Source of the DNA: Clostridiales bacterium
GTDB taxonomy: Bacteria; Bacillota; Clostridia; DUPQ01
Reading direction: 5' to 3'
Assembly: GCA_023145435.1 (NCBI GenBank)
Contig: JAGLDS010000013.1
Span: 1-45,694, forward strand
Length of the DNA stretch: 45,694 bases
Every line of letters starts with the position of its first letter. Positions within the stretch are counted from its first letter, which is position 1. The notes beneath the pieces were generated by a model that was not told the origin of the DNA, did not search any database, and saw nothing but the letters and a program-made list of their open reading frames with translations. The position numbers were made by a program, and so were the translations under genes. Positions 43,599 through 45,694 of the stretch are shown in pieces.

Positions 43599-45694
43599 AA
43601 AGCAAAGTGGATTATTGAGAAATCTTTTTTAAACCAACCTATTATAAATATAAAAGACAGAGAATGGATTGTTCAGGACAATGAAGGACATTCAAAGGAA
43701 TTAAGAAATTTTCATACTCTTTTTAGACAAAAGTTTTCAATCAAAGATAAACAGTCCTATTTGTTAACTTATTCAGCTGATGATATTGCAAAGATTTGGA
43801 TTAATGGTCATTTTATTGATGTTGGGCCAGCTCCTGCCTATTACTTTTCTTATAATTATCAGCAGTTTGATATAACAAAATATTTAGTAGAAGGTGAAAA
43901 TGTTTTTTGTGCTCACCTTTATTATCAAGGAGAGATTAATAGAGTATTTCCTTCAGGGGATTTTCGCACAGGTTTAATTGCAGAAATTCACAATGATAAA
44001 AATGAAACAATTATGTGGACAAGTGAGAAAACTCTTTGTCATAAAAGTTTGGCATATGAAACTAATCAAGATAAACTTCTCGGCTACCGAACACAATATA
44101 TTGAATACATTAAAGCTAAAAAATATGATTATGATTGGCTATTGGCAGAATATAATGATAAAGAATGGGATAATGCATACATAAGAGAAATTAATGATCA
44201 TAAATTTACAAAACAAATTAGTAAACCTTTACAGATTTATCACGTTTTACCAGAAACAACAAAAACTATAAGTAGTAAAATTAAACAATTTGATTTTGGA
44301 TGCGAATATGCTGGAGTTCCTTTCTTTAATATTGTTGGTATAGAAGACGATATTATTGAAATTCGATGTGGTGAAGAATTAGATGACAAAGGGCGAGTGC
44401 GCTTTGATATGAGATGTAATTGTAAATATTTGTTAACACATCAAGTTTCAGGAGCTACTAATGAACACTCTGTTTTTTATGATTATATGGCATTTAGATA
44501 CATGGAAATTATATTACCTAATAGTACAAAAATTACAGATGTTTCATTGCTTGCTAGAAATTATCCATTAGATGAAAAAAGCACCTATTTTAACAGTAAT
44601 CACGAAATGCTTAATAAAATATGGGAAATTTGTAAAAATGGAGTACGAACAGGAACACAAGAAGGATATCTTGATTGTCCTACTAGAGAAAAAGGATTAT
44701 ATCTAGGTGATATGACTATAACTGCGCAGAGCCACTTCTATTTAACAGGTGATTTAACTGTATGGAAGCGAGCTTTATTAGGATTTGCTCAATCAACTTT
44801 CTATTATAAAGGTATTAATACGACTTGTTATAATCACTACATTCATCCTCTTGTTGATTATTCTTTTCAATTTCCTCTCAACTTATTATATTATTACAAA
44901 CATAGTGGTGATAAAGAGTTTTTGTTAGAAATGGTTCCATATTGTGAAACAATGTTTGATTACTTTGAAAAATATGAGAAAGACGGGTTGCTAGTAGATG
45001 TATCGAAAGAAGGGCATCTAGTAGATTGGCCAAGACATCCATTTGACTTTACAGATGGGTATGATTGTATCCTTGATAGAGGAAAAACAACAGGGACACA
45101 CAATTTAATAAACGCTTTTCATATTGGTGGGAGAATTAATATGAATGAGATTTATGATATTTTAGATATATCTTATGATGATAGAGTACCATATTTAAAA
45201 AATGCATATATTAAAGCTTTTTATGATATTAAACAAAAACTTTTTAAAGATACGATTACTAGTAATCATTGTTCTTTACATTCCAATGTCATTCCCCTCT
45301 TTTATGGAATTAACCCAGAAGACTCAAATACTAGTATCTTACAATTGATTAAAGAAAAACGATTACATTGTGGAGTATATATCGCTTATTTTCTTTTAAA
45401 AGGATTATGTAAGTTACAACAGTATAAGTTGGTATTTGACTTAATTACTAGCAATGACTTGTTTTCATGGAGTACCATGGTCAAAGAAGGTGCTAGTACC
45501 TGTTTTGAAGTGTGGTCCAAAGAATATAAAGTGAACACAAGTTTATGTCATCCATGGGCTAGTACGCCTATAATAGTGTTGTTTGAAGATTTGCTAGGTA
45601 TTACACCGATTTCACCTGGATGGAAAGACGGATATAACGAAACACCACATTTACCTTCAGATTTCACTGTGTCAGCAAAATATCTTGTGAATAG
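43587..45694 (+). CDS. GH78-like alpha-L-rhamnosidase, C-terminus cut by window edge
   Basis: An uninterrupted frame of 702 codons that runs off the right edge. It opens MVFFKAKWIIEKSF, has a jelly-roll N-terminal domain (KIWINGHFIDVGPAPAYYF, FDITKYLVEGENVFCAHLYY, about 65-125), a beta domain, and the (alpha/alpha)6 barrel from about 335 with the GH78 segment EGYLDCPTREKGLYLGDM and later STCFEVWSKE. No signal peptide. The start has an eight-G ribosome site but lies within an inverted repeat. It is a distant paralogue of the rhamnosidase at 22068. Substrate specificity may differ. Confidence 0.82.
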   Translation, partial: MVFFKAKWIIEKSFLNQPIINIKDREWIVQDNEGHSKELRNFHTLFRQKFSIKDKQSYLLTYSADDIAKIWINGHFIDVGPAPAYYFSYNYQQFDITKYLVEGENVFCAHLYYQGEINRVFPSGDFRTGLIAEIHNDKNETIMWTSEKTLCHKSLAYETNQDKLLGYRTQYIEYIKAKKYDYDWLLAEYNDKEWDNAYIREINDHKFTKQISKPLQIYHVLPETTKTISSKIKQFDFGCEYAGVPFFNIVGIEDDIIEIRCGEELDDKGRVRFDMRCNCKYLLTHQVSGATNEHSVFYDYMAFRYMEIILPNSTKITDVSLLARNYPLDEKSTYFNSNHEMLNKIWEICKNGVRTGTQEGYLDCPTREKGLYLGDMTITAQSHFYLTGDLTVWKRALLGFAQSTFYYKGINTTCYNHYIHPLVDYSFQFPLNLLYYYKHSGDKEFLLEMVPYCETMFDYFEKYEKDGLLVDVSKEGHLVDWPRHPFDFTDGYDCILDRGKTTGTHNLINAFHIGGRINMNEIYDILDISYDDRVPYLKNAYIKAFYDIKQKLFKDTITSNHCSLHSNVIPLFYGINPEDSNTSILQLIKEKRLHCGVYIAYFLLKGLCKLQQYKLVFDLITSNDLFSWSTMVKEGASTCFEVWSKEYKVNTSLCHPWASTPIIVLFEDLLGITPISPGWKDGYNETPHLPSDFTVSAKYLVN

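Noticed and set aside
1-45694. tRNA or rRNA genes
   Set aside because: No cloverleaf with the GTTC-A-A T-loop pattern or rRNA segment was recognised in any gap between genes.

Overview
The window is an AT-rich (about 30% GC by eye) chromosomal replication-origin region of a low-GC Gram-positive bacterium. dnaA, dnaN, an S4-domain gene, recF, remB/yaaB and gyrB run leftward; rpmH, rnpA, yidD, yidC, jag, mnmE, mnmG and rsmG run rightward. This is the classic Bacillus/Clostridium oriC arrangement. The YidC has no lipoprotein signal, as in clostridia. TGA is a normal stop codon (mnmG, the URO-D-like gene), so this is not a Mycoplasma-type code. Species cannot be named; an anaerobic, plant- or mucus-glycan-using clostridium-like organism fits best.

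Layout. 1-11331: origin and housekeeping genes, with a DnaA-trio unwinding element between dnaA and dnaN and DnaA-box clusters on both sides of dnaA. 11328-14298: cell-wall polysaccharide genes, a TagA/WecG glycosyltransferase and a GT4-CsaB fusion; CsaB pyruvylates the wall polymer that SLH domains bind, and an SLH protein lies at 32455. 14386-16338: a large alpha/beta hydrolase. 16339-16961: a gene-free stretch with hairpins and broken reading frames. 16962-26565: thymidine kinase, a DUF2961/GH172 glycosidase coupled to a DUF819 membrane protein, a PASTA lipoprotein, a GH78 rhamnosidase coupled to an EamA transporter with a histidine-rich tail, and a URO-D-like protein coupled to SfsA. 26699-32364: NUDIX, PHP, polyphosphate kinase, Ppx/GppA with HD domain, and uridine kinase. 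32455-37069: SLH protein, DUF302 protein, and a PadR-DUF1700-DUF4097 envelope operon with a readable promoter and operator. 37218-39794: an (alpha/alpha)6 glycosidase and a glycerol-1-phosphate dehydrogenase. 39908-43515: fabH-fabK-fabF-fabZ. 43587-end: a second GH78-like protein, cut by the window edge.

How it fits together. The left quarter runs replication, ribosome/tRNA modification and membrane insertion. The rest combines envelope building (pyruvylated wall polymer, S-layer, fatty acids, possible G1P lipids), glycan breakdown (two GH78, GH172, another glycosidase, an esterase-like hydrolase) and polyphosphate and nucleotide metabolism. The most unusual points are the 15-bp inverted repeat that may be both the fab terminator and a mask over the next start codon, the GT4-CsaB fusion, the histidine-rich transporter tail, and the decayed segment at 16339-16961.
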